Source of the DNA: Massilia atriviolacea
GTDB taxonomy: Bacteria; Pseudomonadota; Gammaproteobacteria; Burkholderiales; Burkholderiaceae_D
NCBI RefSeq assembly: GCF_003953935.1
Contig: NZ_RXLQ01000006.1
Location: forward strand, 1-64,000
DNA: 64,000 nucleotides
Direction of reading: 5' to 3'
Of this stretch, positions 1 through 8,578 are shown piece by piece. The notes beneath the pieces were generated by a model. The model ran no database searches. It saw only the letters and a list, made by a program, of their open reading frames with translations, and was not told the DNA's origin. Every line of letters begins with the position of its first letter. Within the stretch, counting starts at the first letter, position 1. Both the position numbers and the translations under genes were made by a program.

Positions 1-111
1 CCGAAGACGGCGCCGGCCGCTGCCGCCGCCAGGGTCCCGGCCACGCCGGCCCGCGCCGCCGCGCCGCCGCCTGCGGCCCCCGCGCCCGCACCCAAGGAAA
101 CGAACCGATGA
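1..111 (+). CDS. mreC: MreC rod-shape protein, C-terminal end only
   Basis: Only the last 36 codons are inside the window, so the gene is cut by the left edge. They encode an Ala/Pro-rich tail ending K-E-T-N-R. The stop overlaps the mreD start as ATGA at 108-111. The assignment rests on position: the next genes are mreD, mrdA and rodA, and MreC precedes MreD in this conserved operon. Pro/Ala-rich cytosol-distal tails are common in betaproteobacterial MreC. No MreC domain is visible here, so identity is contextual. Confidence 0.75.
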   Translation, partial: PKTAPAAAAARVPATPARAAAPPPAAPAPAPKETNR

Positions 112-620
112 ATCGCCCGCATTACATCCTGCTGCCCGTCAGTCCGCTGTTCATCACCTTCAGCCTGAGCTGCGCCTTCATGCTCAATCTGCTGCCCTGG
201 GGGCACTGGATGGGCGCGCCCGACTTCGTGGCGCTGGTGCTGGTGTTCTGGGGCATCCACCAGCCGCGCAAGGTCGGCATCGGCGTCGCCTTTTTCATGG
301 GCTTGCTGATGGACGTGCACGAAGCGACCCTGCTCGGCGAGAACGCGCTGGCCTACACCTTGCTGTCCTACCTGGCCATCATGATCCACCGCCGCGTGCT
401 GTGGTTTCCGGTGCTGACCCAGGCGCTGCACGTGTTCCCGCTGCTGCTGGCCACCCAGGCGATCCAGGTGCTCGTGCGGGTGATCGTCTCGGGCAAATTC
501 CCCGGCTGGATGTACTTCATCGAGAGCGTGGTGGCCATCGCCCTGTGGCCCGTGATTACCTGGATGCTGCTGGCGCCCCAGCGGCGCGCCGTCGACCGCG
601 ACCACACGCGCCCGATCTGA
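108..620 (+). CDS. mreD: Rod shape-determining protein MreD
   Basis: Encodes 170 residues, nearly all hydrophobic, with about five predicted membrane helices, the usual MreD size and topology. MreD is an inner-membrane part of the elongasome that links cytoskeletal MreB and periplasmic MreC to wall synthesis. The segment around residues 60-85 (GLLMDVHEATLLGENAL) resembles the conserved MreD region with its acidic and Gly-rich core. The start overlaps the mreC stop (ATGA), suggesting translational coupling. mrdA follows after 16 bases. Confidence 0.93.
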   Translation: MNRPHYILLPVSPLFITFSLSCAFMLNLLPWGHWMGAPDFVALVLVFWGIHQPRKVGIGVAFFMGLLMDVHEATLLGENALAYTLLSYLAIMIHRRVLWFPVLTQALHVFPLLLATQAIQVLVRVIVSGKFPGWMYFIESVVAIALWPVITWMLLAPQRRAVDRDHTRPI

Positions 621-636
621 CCGGCGTGGCTTCTTC

Positions 637-2619
637 ATGACTGAACTGACCAATAACGACCGCGAAATCCATCTGTTTCGCCTGCGCGTGGTGGCGCTGG
701 TGGTGCTTGTCTTCCTCTGCTTCGGCGTGCTGGTGGCGCGCCTGGTGTTCCTGCAGGTGGTCAAGCACGACGGCTTCGCCGAAAAAGCCGAAGACAACCG
801 CATCGCCATCGTCCCGATCGTGCCCAACCGCGGCCTGATCGTCGACCGCAAGGGCGTGGTCCTGGCGCGCAACTACTCGGCCTACACGCTCGAAATCACC
901 CAGTCCAAGCTGCGCAACACGCTCGACTCGGTGATCGACGAGCTGTCCACCCTGATCGAGATCGAACCGAAGGACCGCAAGCGCTTCAAGTCCCTGCTGG
1001 CCGAGTCGAAGAACTTCGAGAGCGTGCCGCTGCGCACCCGCCTGACCGACGACGAAGTGGCGCGCTTCGCGGCCCAGCGTTTCCGCTTTCCCGGGGTCGA
1101 GGTGCAGGCGCGCCTGTTCCGCCAGTACCCGCTGGGCGAAACCGCCTCGCACGTGATCGGCTACATCGGCCGCATCAACCAGAAGGAAGCCAAGGAACTG
1201 GAAGGCATGCCCGATGAAGCGAACTACAACGGCACCGACCATATCGGCAAGGAAGGGCTGGAAAAGAGCTACGAAGCGCAGCTGCACGGGCGCACCGGCT
1301 ACCAGAAGATCGTGCGCACCGCCAGCGGGCGCGCGGTCAGCATCCTGTCGCGCACCGAAGCGACCGCCGGCAGCAACCTGATCCTGTCGATCGACATCGA
1401 ACTGCAGAAGATCATCGAAGAAGCCTTCGGCGAATACCGTGGCGCGCTGGTCGCCATCGAACCGGAGACGGGCGACATCCTGGCCTACGTCTCGCGTCCC
1501 GGCTTCGACCCCAACCTGTTCGTCGACGGCATCGACACCCAGAGCTGGAACGAACTCAATACCTCGCTCGACCGCCCGCTGATGAACCGCCCGCTGCAGG
1601 GCACCTATCCGCCCGGATCGACCTTCAAGCCCTTCATGGCGCTGGCCGCGCTGGAACTGGGCGCGCGCACCCAGAACCACGCGATCTCGGACGCCGGCTA
1701 CTTCACCCTGGGCGGGCACACCTGGAAAGACGACAAGGCGGGCGGGCACGGCATGGTCAGCCTGACCGAGTCGATCATCGTCTCGTGCAATACCTACTAC
1801 TACCAGCTCGGCAACGACCTCGGGATCGACGCCATCCACGCCTTCATGAAACCGTTCGGCTTCGGCCAGAAGACCGGGATCGACCTGGAAAACGAAAAGA
1901 CCGGCGTGCTGCCGTCGAAAGAGTGGAAGCGCACGCGCTTCGCCAAGAACAAGCCGATGCAGGCCTGGGTCGGCGGCGATAACGTTAACATCGCCATCGG
2001 CCAGGGCTTCAACAGCTACACCATGCTGCAGCTGTCGCACGCGGTGGCCACCCTGGCCAACAACGGCGTGGTGATGAAGCCGCACCTGGTCAAGATCGTG
2101 GAAGACAGCAGCACGCGCGCGCGCACGCTGACGGTGCCGAAGGAGAGCGGGCGCATTCCTTTGCGCCAGGAGAACATCGATTTCATCAAGCGCGCCATGA
2201 TCGGCGTGTCCGAACGCGGCACCGGCCGTCCGGCCTTCGGCAACGCCGCCTACGTCGCGGCCGGCAAGACCGGCACCTCGCAGGCGGTGGGCCTGCGCCG
2301 GGGCGAAAAGTACAACGCCAAGAACGTCAACGAACGCCTGCGCGACAACGCGCTGTACATCACCTTCGCGCCGGCCGACAAGCCGCGCATCGCGGTGGCG
2401 CTGATCGTCGAAAATGCCGGCTTCGGCGGCGCGGTGGCGGCCCCGATCGCGCGCAAGGCGCTCGATTACTACCTGCTGGGCAAGCGCCCGGTCGGCAAGG
2501 ACGGCGCCAAGGTGCCCAAGGAAGACGTGGAACTGCTGCCGCTGGAAGAACTCAAGACCGACACCGCCACCGAAATGCCCTACAAGCCCGGCGCCGAAAC
2601 GCTGGCACCGAAGGAGTGA
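637..2619 (+). CDS. mrdA: Penicillin-binding protein 2 (elongasome transpeptidase)
   Basis: Class B PBP of 660 residues that cross-links peptidoglycan during rod elongation, working with the glycosyltransferase RodA. An N-terminal membrane anchor lies at about residues 18-40, followed by the PBP dimerisation domain and a C-terminal transpeptidase domain. All three penicilloyl motifs are intact: SxxK with S328 (PPGSTFK), SxN with S383 (SCN), and KTG at 544-546 (GKTGTSQ). Length fits the family (E. coli PBP2 is 633). The rodA start lies just after or across its stop, so the two are likely co-translated. Confidence 0.97.
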   Translation: MTELTNNDREIHLFRLRVVALVVLVFLCFGVLVARLVFLQVVKHDGFAEKAEDNRIAIVPIVPNRGLIVDRKGVVLARNYSAYTLEITQSKLRNTLDSVIDELSTLIEIEPKDRKRFKSLLAESKNFESVPLRTRLTDDEVARFAAQRFRFPGVEVQARLFRQYPLGETASHVIGYIGRINQKEAKELEGMPDEANYNGTDHIGKEGLEKSYEAQLHGRTGYQKIVRTASGRAVSILSRTEATAGSNLILSIDIELQKIIEEAFGEYRGALVAIEPETGDILAYVSRPGFDPNLFVDGIDTQSWNELNTSLDRPLMNRPLQGTYPPGSTFKPFMALAALELGARTQNHAISDAGYFTLGGHTWKDDKAGGHGMVSLTESIIVSCNTYYYQLGNDLGIDAIHAFMKPFGFGQKTGIDLENEKTGVLPSKEWKRTRFAKNKPMQAWVGGDNVNIAIGQGFNSYTMLQLSHAVATLANNGVVMKPHLVKIVEDSSTRARTLTVPKESGRIPLRQENIDFIKRAMIGVSERGTGRPAFGNAAYVAAGKTGTSQAVGLRRGEKYNAKNVNERLRDNALYITFAPADKPRIAVALIVENAGFGGAVAAPIARKALDYYLLGKRPVGKDGAKVPKEDVELLPLEELKTDTATEMPYKPGAETLAPKE

Positions 2620-2624
2620 CCGCC

Positions 2625-3737
2625 ATGCGCATCAACGAACGGCGCTCGCTGTGGCGGCGCGCCAAACCCTACCTGCTGGTGTTCGACGCGCCGCTGGCCA
2701 TGGTCATCTTTCTGCTGCTCGGCACCAGCCTGGTGACGATGTACTCGGCCGGCGCCGACTTCCCCGGCCGCATCGAAGGCCAGCTGCGCAACATGATGAT
2801 CGCCTTCGTGGTCATGTGGCTGGCGGCCCAGGTGCCGCCGCAGACCCTGATGCGGCTCGCCGTGCCGATCTACACGGTCGGCGTGACCCTGCTCATTGCG
2901 GTCTTCCTGTTCGGCGTGATCAAGAAGGGCGCGCGCCGCTGGCTGCACATCGGCTTCGACATCCAGCCGTCCGAGATCATGAAAATCGCCATGCCGCTGA
3001 TGCTGGCCTGGTACTTCCACCAGAAGGCGGGGCTGGTGCGCTGGCATTCGTTCATCATCGCCACCGTGCTGCTGGCCGTGCCGGTCGGCCTGATCCAGCT
3101 GCAGCCTGACCTGGGCACCTCGCTGCTGGTGCTGGCCTCGGGCTTTTACGTGATCTTCTTGGCCGGCCTGTCGTGGAAGGCGCTGCTCGGCCTGTTCCTG
3201 GCCGGCGCCGCCAGCCTGCCGGTGGCCTGGTCGCTGATGCACGACTACCAGCGCCAGCGCGTGCTGACCCTGATCGACCCGAACGCCGACCCGCTCGGCA
3301 AGGGCTTCCACATCATCCAGTCGGTGATCGCGATCGGCTCGGGCGGGGTCGGCGGCAAGGGCTGGATGAAGGGCACCCAGGCCCACCTCGAATTCATCCC
3401 CGAGCGCACCACCGACTTCATTTTCTCGGTGTTTGCGGAGGAGTTCGGGCTGATGGGCTTTCTGGGACTGCTGCTGCTGTACCTGCTGCTGATCGGGCGC
3501 GGGCTGATGATCGCGGCCAATGCGCCGACCCTGTTTTCGCGCCTGCTGGCCGGCGCCATCACGATGATCTTCTTTACCTACGCCTTCGTGAACATCGGCA
3601 TGGTCAGCGGCATCCTGCCGGTGGTCGGGGTGCCGCTGCCGTTCATGAGCTATGGCGGCACCGCTTTTGTCACCCTCGGACTCGGGGCAGGTATACTGAT
3701 GAGTATCCAGCGGCATCGCAAGCTGGTGCAAACCTGA
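2625..3737 (+). CDS. rodA: RodA peptidoglycan glycosyltransferase (SEDS family)
   Basis: SEDS-family polymerase of 370 residues with about ten membrane helices that makes glycan strands in complex with PBP2. Typical motifs are visible: KKGARRWL near residue 100, QPSEIMK, LQPDLGTS, and the C-terminal GMVSGILPVVGVPLPFMSYGG block. I chose ATG at 2625 because AAGGAG (2611-2616) lies 8 bases upstream. A GTG at 2616 would overlap the mrdA stop and is a less likely alternative adding three residues. It follows mrdA directly, as in other elongasome operons. Confidence 0.96.
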   Translation: MRINERRSLWRRAKPYLLVFDAPLAMVIFLLLGTSLVTMYSAGADFPGRIEGQLRNMMIAFVVMWLAAQVPPQTLMRLAVPIYTVGVTLLIAVFLFGVIKKGARRWLHIGFDIQPSEIMKIAMPLMLAWYFHQKAGLVRWHSFIIATVLLAVPVGLIQLQPDLGTSLLVLASGFYVIFLAGLSWKALLGLFLAGAASLPVAWSLMHDYQRQRVLTLIDPNADPLGKGFHIIQSVIAIGSGGVGGKGWMKGTQAHLEFIPERTTDFIFSVFAEEFGLMGFLGLLLLYLLLIGRGLMIAANAPTLFSRLLAGAITMIFFTYAFVNIGMVSGILPVVGVPLPFMSYGGTAFVTLGLGAGILMSIQRHRKLVQT

Positions 3738-3750
3738 CCACGGAGCCACG

Positions 3751-4761
3751 ATGGCGGTATCGAAAACGCTTTCACCTGCCATGACGCTGAGCGCACTGGC
3801 CTTTTTACTGACCGCCTGCGGCACCGATTCGGAAGGCCACCGGCGCATGTCGCCGGTGCCGTCGCCCGGCGCCAAGCCGGCCAGGCATGGCGAGCTGCCG
3901 TCCCTGCCGCGCGCCGGTTCCGGACGCGGCGGCTATTACCAGGACGACGGCCCGGGCGAGAATCCGCCGGCCAACCTGCTCGACATCCCGGACGCCGAGG
4001 TCAGGGCCGAGCCCCTGGCGCGCTATGCCAACCGGCCCTACGTCGTGTTCGGCAAGACCTACACCCCGATACTGCACGAGCAGCCGTTCCGCCAGCGCGG
4101 CGTGGCCACCTGGTACGGGAAAAAATTCCATGGCCAGAAAACCTCGTCCGGGGAACTGTACGATATGTACAAGATGACGGCGGCCCATCCGACCCTGCCG
4201 ATTCCCTCGTACGCGCGCATCACCAGCCTCGATAGCGGCAAGCAGGTGGTGGTGCGCATCAACGACCGCGGCCCGTTTCATTCGAGCCGCGTGATCGACG
4301 TGTCGTACACGGCGGCGCTCAAGCTGGGATTGCTCGGCAAGGGCAGCCACACGGTGGAAATCGAACGCCTGCTGCCCAACGCACAGGAACGCATCGCCAC
4401 CATCCGGCGCCTGGCGCCGGAGCCGGACGGCGAAGTGAGCACGATGGCGGTGGACCTGCCGCCGCCGGGCGAAAGCAGCGCGCTGGCCGTCACGCCAGCG
4501 GTGGCGGCACCGCCGGCGGCGGCGGCGCCGCAGAGCGGATACTACCTGCAGCTGGGCGCCTTCAGCCGCGCCGACAAGGCGGCCGACGTGCGCGCGCAGA
4601 TCGCGGCCACGGGCGGGGCGCTGGCCGGGGTCCAGGTCGTGCAGGGCGGTGCGCTGCACCGGCTGTTCAGCGGTCCGTTCCCGAGCCGGGACGAGGCCAT
4701 GCAGGCGCTGCGCGAATTGCCGTCGACCTTGCGCCTGAAACCGATCGTCGTGCAGCGCTGA
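3751..4761 (+). CDS. rlpA: RlpA-family septal/wall lytic transglycosylase lipoprotein with SPOR domain
   Basis: Lipoprotein of 336 residues. The signal peptide ends in lipobox LTAC with Cys23, followed by Gly, not Asp, so outer-membrane localisation is expected. The middle (about residues 105-200) is the double-psi beta-barrel RlpA domain with GVATWYGKKFHG, TSSGE, NDRGPF and RVIDVSYTAA. The C-terminal 75 residues form a SPOR domain (YYLQLGAFSR) that binds denuded glycan strands. RlpA enzymes in other bacteria cleave naked glycan. It is the last gene of the rod operon, 13 bases after rodA. Confidence 0.93.
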   Translation: MAVSKTLSPAMTLSALAFLLTACGTDSEGHRRMSPVPSPGAKPARHGELPSLPRAGSGRGGYYQDDGPGENPPANLLDIPDAEVRAEPLARYANRPYVVFGKTYTPILHEQPFRQRGVATWYGKKFHGQKTSSGELYDMYKMTAAHPTLPIPSYARITSLDSGKQVVVRINDRGPFHSSRVIDVSYTAALKLGLLGKGSHTVEIERLLPNAQERIATIRRLAPEPDGEVSTMAVDLPPPGESSALAVTPAVAAPPAAAAPQSGYYLQLGAFSRADKAADVRAQIAATGGALAGVQVVQGGALHRLFSGPFPSRDEAMQALRELPSTLRLKPIVVQR

Positions 4762-4798
4762 GCGGGCCGGGCGCCGGGGGCGCTCCTGGCCGGGTCCA

Positions 4799-5563
4799 TT
4801 ATTTGCAGCTGCGCGCCTGCTGCTCGGGGAACTTGGCCAGCACCGCATCGACCTTGGCCTTGGCCGCCGGTTCGAGTGCGCGGAAGCGGTACGCCATTTT
4901 GGTGGCCTGGCTGGTGCGGCCGGCCACCTTGGCCCCGACCACGCCCTGCTTGGTCAGGGTCGCCAGCAGCGTCTGGGCCGATGTCTCCGACTTGAACACG
5001 CCGAGCGAAATCGCGTATTTCATCGGGCTGTTGTCGTTCATGATGAAGTAACTGGTGATCCCGAGTTCCTTCAGCTCGGCCGCCTTGCGGTCGGCCGCTT
5101 CCTTGCTGCCGGCTGAAGGAATGAACACGATATGGCTGGTCACCTCGGGTACGGCCACGTTCTCGCGCGTCTGGCGCTGGCCCAGGGCCAGCGGTGCCAG
5201 CATGGCTTCGAGGCGGCGCGCTTCGGGCGGCGCAAAATTGCCGACCAGGGTGCAGGCGACCAGCTCCGGCTTGACCTCAGGCTTCGGTTCCGGCTTCGGC
5301 TCGACCGGCGCAGGTGCGGGCGGCTTGGCCATGACCAGGACCGGCGTTGGCGGCGGCGCAACCGGTTCGGCGTCGCCCGCAGGTTCGGCGTCCGGCGGCG
5401 GCGCCGGGCGGGCGGCGACCAGCTTGATGTTCTCGACGCCGAGCTGGTTGCGCATGCGGCCCGGCTCGCGCTCGTTCTCCCTGAAGTTGCCGAGCAGGCC
5501 CTGGCCATACGCGAACAGCACGGCATTGATGGCAAGGAGGGTCCAAAATATGAATTTCAACAC
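4799..5563 (-). CDS. SPOR-domain-like membrane-anchored protein downstream of coaX
   Basis: Encodes 254 residues: one N-terminal membrane helix (about residues 3-20), a long Pro/Ala/Glu-rich linker (about 50-95, PKPEPKPEVKPE) and a C-terminal region with two SPOR-like halves (TSYFIMND... and YAISLGVFKSETSAQ). SPOR domains bind peptidoglycan lacking stem peptides, so a periplasmic wall-associated role is likely. GTG at 5563 with an AGGA 7 bases upstream is the probable start and overlaps the end of coaX by 7 bases. It converges with rlpA. Exact function is unknown. Confidence 0.8.
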   Translation of the reverse strand: MLKFIFWTLLAINAVLFAYGQGLLGNFRENEREPGRMRNQLGVENIKLVAARPAPPPDAEPAGDAEPVAPPPTPVLVMAKPPAPAPVEPKPEPKPEVKPELVACTLVGNFAPPEARRLEAMLAPLALGQRQTRENVAVPEVTSHIVFIPSAGSKEAADRKAAELKELGITSYFIMNDNSPMKYAISLGVFKSETSAQTLLATLTKQGVVGAKVAGRTSQATKMAYRFRALEPAAKAKVDAVLAKFPEQQARSCK

Positions 5564-6306
5564 GGGCTATCCTGGAATGGCGAAGACGTGACGGTGGAAT
5601 GAAGGCCGATCAGGACGATATTATCGACGATCCGGTGGCCGGCCGGTAGCCGCAGCACGGGACCGATGTACTGCGCCGCGCCGCCCGAGACGATGCAGGC
5701 TGCCGCGCCGTGCAGCGCGCAGGCGCGTTCGATGGCGCCCGCCTGCGCCGACAGGCAGCCCGACAGGATGGCGTCGGCGGTATTGTCGGCAAAGCCGGAC
5801 GGCAGGGCGCCGGGCGCCACGTCCGGCAGTTGCGCCGTATTGCGCGCCAGCGAGCTGGCCATCAGCCCCAGGCCCGGCAGGATCATCCCGCCCAAAAACA
5901 CGCTGTCGGCGCTGACCGCGTCGATCGTGGTGGCGGTGCCGCAGGTGGCCACGATCACGGCCTGGCCGGGCATCAGCGCGCGCGCCCCGAGCGCGGCGGC
6001 GAAGCGGTCGCACCCGAGCTGGGACGGATTGCGGTAAGCGTTGCGCAGGCCGGCCAGCTGCGCCACCGAGGCGAACCAGGTGACATCGGTGGTGGGCATC
6101 ATCAGCTGCAGCTGGTCGCGCAGCTTGCTGCCTGCCACATTCGATATGAGCGCGCGCGTGATGCCCTGGCGCGGCCAGCTGGCCGGCAGGTGATTGATAT
6201 CGGCGTGGGTCACGGCGCCGCTGTCGAGCCATGCGCCGGGCGCGGCGCCGTCCTCGGCCAGGGCCCACTTGATGCGCGTGTTGCCGGCGTCGATCAGCAG
6301 CAGCAT
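5557..6306 (-). CDS. coaX: Type III pantothenate kinase
   Basis: Phosphorylates pantothenate, the first committed step of CoA synthesis. The protein has 249 residues and the ASKHA-fold hallmarks of CoaX: DAGNTRIKWAL at the N-terminus, QLGCDRFAAALGAR in the middle and CGTATTIDAV. The reading frame is open further upstream, but ATG 6306 is chosen because the DAGNT motif follows immediately and the birA stop lies one base upstream. The birA-coaX-SPOR order is common in Burkholderiales. Confidence 0.95.
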   Translation of the reverse strand: MLLLIDAGNTRIKWALAEDGAAPGAWLDSGAVTHADINHLPASWPRQGITRALISNVAGSKLRDQLQLMMPTTDVTWFASVAQLAGLRNAYRNPSQLGCDRFAAALGARALMPGQAVIVATCGTATTIDAVSADSVFLGGMILPGLGLMASSLARNTAQLPDVAPGALPSGFADNTADAILSGCLSAQAGAIERACALHGAAACIVSGGAAQYIGPVLRLPAGHRIVDNIVLIGLHSTVTSSPFQDSPC

Positions 6307-6307
6307 G

Positions 6308-7096
6308 TCAGGCCTCCCGCGCGCGCAGCGACACGTCGCCGGCCACGATGGCGATGCGGCCGGCGGCCGTATCGAGCAGCAGGCGGGCGCCGTCGTCGAC
6401 GCCGGCGGCCACGCCTTCGTGCAGGGTCGCGCCGTTGTCGAGGATCGCCACCGGCACGCCCTGGTAGGCATGCAGGCGGTTCCAGCGCGCGCAGAAGGGG
6501 GCGAAACCGCCCTGCGCGAACTGGCCCAGGCTGGCCGCCAGCGCGGCCAGCAAGTGCGCCATCAGCGCATTGCGGTCCATCTGCGCCAGCCAGGGAGCGG
6601 CGGCCACGCTGCGGCCGATGCGCTGTTCGATATCGTCGGGCATGAGCAGGTTGAGGCCGATGCCGATCACCGCCCACACGCCGCCGCCGGGCGCGGCCTG
6701 GGTTTCGATCAGTACCCCGGCCAGCTTGGCGCCGTCGCGCAGCACGTCGTTGGGCCACTTGAGCTGGACCGGCACATCGAGCGCGCCGAGGGCGTCGGCG
6801 ATGGCCACCCCAACGGCCAGCGGCAGGCCGGCCAGCTCGCGCAGCGGCCCGGCAAAATGCCAGGCCAGCGAAAACGTCAGCGCCGCTCCCGGCGCCGACA
6901 GCCAGCTGCGCCCCGCGCGTCCGCGTCCCGCACTCTGGTGCAGGGCCACGCGCAGCAGCGGGCGGCGCAGGCCGGCGGCGCGCGCCAGCAGGTCGGCGTT
7001 GGTCGATCCGGTTTCGGCCACGACTTCGATGTCGATATCGGCGGCGCCCAGGTGGCGCGCGATCGCCTCGGCATCCATGGCGAAGGTCTCGTTCAT
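6308..7096 (-). CDS. birA: Biotin--protein ligase, monofunctional type
   Basis: Transfers biotin to the acetyl-CoA carboxylase carrier protein. The 262 residues show the catalytic-domain motifs GSTNADLL, the biotinyl-AMP loop GRGRAGRSWLS and KWPNDVLRDGAKLAGVLIE. No N-terminal winged-helix DNA-binding domain is present, so this is a group I enzyme that should not repress the biotin operon as E. coli BirA does. ATG 7096 overlaps the stop of the upstream SDR gene (ATGA). A longer open frame upstream is Gly/Ala/Arg-rich shadow sequence. Confidence 0.95.
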   Translation of the reverse strand: MNETFAMDAEAIARHLGAADIDIEVVAETGSTNADLLARAAGLRRPLLRVALHQSAGRGRAGRSWLSAPGAALTFSLAWHFAGPLRELAGLPLAVGVAIADALGALDVPVQLKWPNDVLRDGAKLAGVLIETQAAPGGGVWAVIGIGLNLLMPDDIEQRIGRSVAAAPWLAQMDRNALMAHLLAALAASLGQFAQGGFAPFCARWNRLHAYQGVPVAILDNGATLHEGVAAGVDDGARLLLDTAAGRIAIVAGDVSLRAREA

Positions 7097-7875
7097 GATG
7101 CGCCCTTGTCTGTTTTGCGCGCCTTGTGCGGCGCGTTGACGAAGGCCAGGTCGTACACGACGTCGGGCAGGAGCCGCAGCAGCTTGGCCACCACCCCCAT
7201 CTGCCACGGGATGACGCGGTAGCTGGTGCCGGCGTCGATGGTCCGCACTGCCCTGGCGGCAAAGCGCTCCGGGCGCATCAGGAAAGGCATCGGATAGGCA
7301 TTATGTCTGGTCATGGGCGTGTCGATGTAGCCGGGCGCGATGGTCACCACCTTGACACCGTGCGGCTTGAGTTCGAGCCGCAGCGACTCGCAGTACACGC
7401 GCACCGCCGCCTTCGAGGCGCTGTAGGCGCCGGCGCCCGGCAGGCCGCGCACGCCGGCCACGCTGCCGATGCCGACCAGGCGGCAGGGCGTGGTTTGCGC
7501 TTTCATGGTGGCGATGAAGGGTGCGAAGGTGGCCACGGTGGCGCCGACGTTGGTGGCGATGATGGCGTCGAACACCGGCAGGTCTTCGGTGAATTCGGTC
7601 AGGGTGCCGGCCGAAATGCCGGCGCAGGCGATAACGATATCGGCGCCGCCGCAGCGCGCGATGAAGTCGGCGGCGGCGGCGGCCAGCGCTGCGCGATCGG
7701 TTACGTCCAGCGCATAGACCAGGTGCCGCTCGGGGTTGGGCAATTGCGCGCGCAGCTCGTCGAGCGCATCGCGGCGGCGCGCCGCCAGGCCGACCGTGGC
7801 GCCGCGTGCGGCGTACTCGCGCGCCAGCGCGGCACCGATGCCGCTCGACGCGCCGGTGATGAACACGCGGTTCAT
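7093..7875 (-). CDS. Short-chain dehydrogenase/reductase
   Basis: NAD(P)-dependent oxidoreductase of 260 residues with the Rossmann motif GASSGIGAALA at residues 7-17 and the catalytic YSASK motif about 150 residues in. An Arg-Arg pair after the second strand (AARRRDALDE) suggests NADP preference. The substrate cannot be deduced. It lies between dsbA and birA on the minus strand and shares ATGA with birA, so it is probably co-transcribed. The C-terminal region (LLRLLPDVVYDLAF) is hydrophobic and may associate with membrane. Confidence 0.88.
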   Translation of the reverse strand: MNRVFITGASSGIGAALAREYAARGATVGLAARRRDALDELRAQLPNPERHLVYALDVTDRAALAAAAADFIARCGGADIVIACAGISAGTLTEFTEDLPVFDAIIATNVGATVATFAPFIATMKAQTTPCRLVGIGSVAGVRGLPGAGAYSASKAAVRVYCESLRLELKPHGVKVVTIAPGYIDTPMTRHNAYPMPFLMRPERFAARAVRTIDAGTSYRVIPWQMGVVAKLLRLLPDVVYDLAFVNAPHKARKTDKGAS

Positions 7876-7894
7876 TGGGCGCGCGCCGGCATGG

Positions 7895-8563
7895 CTACTT
7901 TTTTTCCGCGGCCGCCTTGGCGACCAGGTAATCCATCACCTGCAGGGCCATCGCCTGCTGCTGCGCTTCGCTGGCGTCGGGCGCGCTCCTGCCGGCCTGG
8001 GTGGGCGAGGTCAGGTAGCGGCCGGCGATGGCGATCTTCGGCCAGTCCTGGACCTTGTAGGAAGCCACCATGCCGTTGGCGCGAACCAGCTTGGCCTGGA
8101 TGCCGAACGAGCGGTAGGCATTGGTGAAGGCGGCGCGGTCGATGCCGGCGCTGGCGGCCCACTCGAAGACCTGCTCGTCGTTGCCGAAGCGCTGGCGCTG
8201 CTCGTGCATCGCGGTAAACACCTTGGCGTGGTACTGCGGCACGATGCCCATCGATTCGAGCGTGTAGTACAGGCGCTGCTGCGGCACCACGGCCGGCGTG
8301 TGGCCGAGGTGGACGCGCTTGAAGACGATCTTGTCGCTGTTCTTGTTGACCCACTCGGCCAGCGCCGGTTCGAAGCTGGCGCAGTGCGGGCAGTAGTAGG
8401 CGAAAAATTCGGTGACTTCGACCTTCTGGCCGGCGTCGGTGTTCTGCGTCTCGGCCAGCGTGAGGTATTCGACGCCGCTGGCCGGCTGCTCGGGCGAGGC
8501 GGCCGCGTTGGCGCCGGCGCCGCACAGGGCCAGGGCGAGCATGATCTTGAAAAGAGTTGGCAT
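7895..8563 (-). CDS. dsbA: Periplasmic thiol:disulfide interchange protein DsbA
   Basis: Catalyses disulfide formation in secreted proteins. The precursor has 222 residues with an N-terminal signal peptide (about residues 1-22) and a thioredoxin-fold domain with the active site C58-P-H-C61 in FFAYYCPHCASFEP. The C-terminal cis-Pro region is consistent with DsbA. It lies downstream of argS and a SPOR protein, an order often seen in Burkholderiales. A 15-base gap separates it from the preceding SPOR gene. Confidence 0.95.
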   Translation of the reverse strand: MPTLFKIMLALALCGAGANAAASPEQPASGVEYLTLAETQNTDAGQKVEVTEFFAYYCPHCASFEPALAEWVNKNSDKIVFKRVHLGHTPAVVPQQRLYYTLESMGIVPQYHAKVFTAMHEQRQRFGNDEQVFEWAASAGIDRAAFTNAYRSFGIQAKLVRANGMVASYKVQDWPKIAIAGRYLTSPTQAGRSAPDASEAQQQAMALQVMDYLVAKAAAEKK

Positions 8564-8578
8564 CTGTCTGTTCCGTGG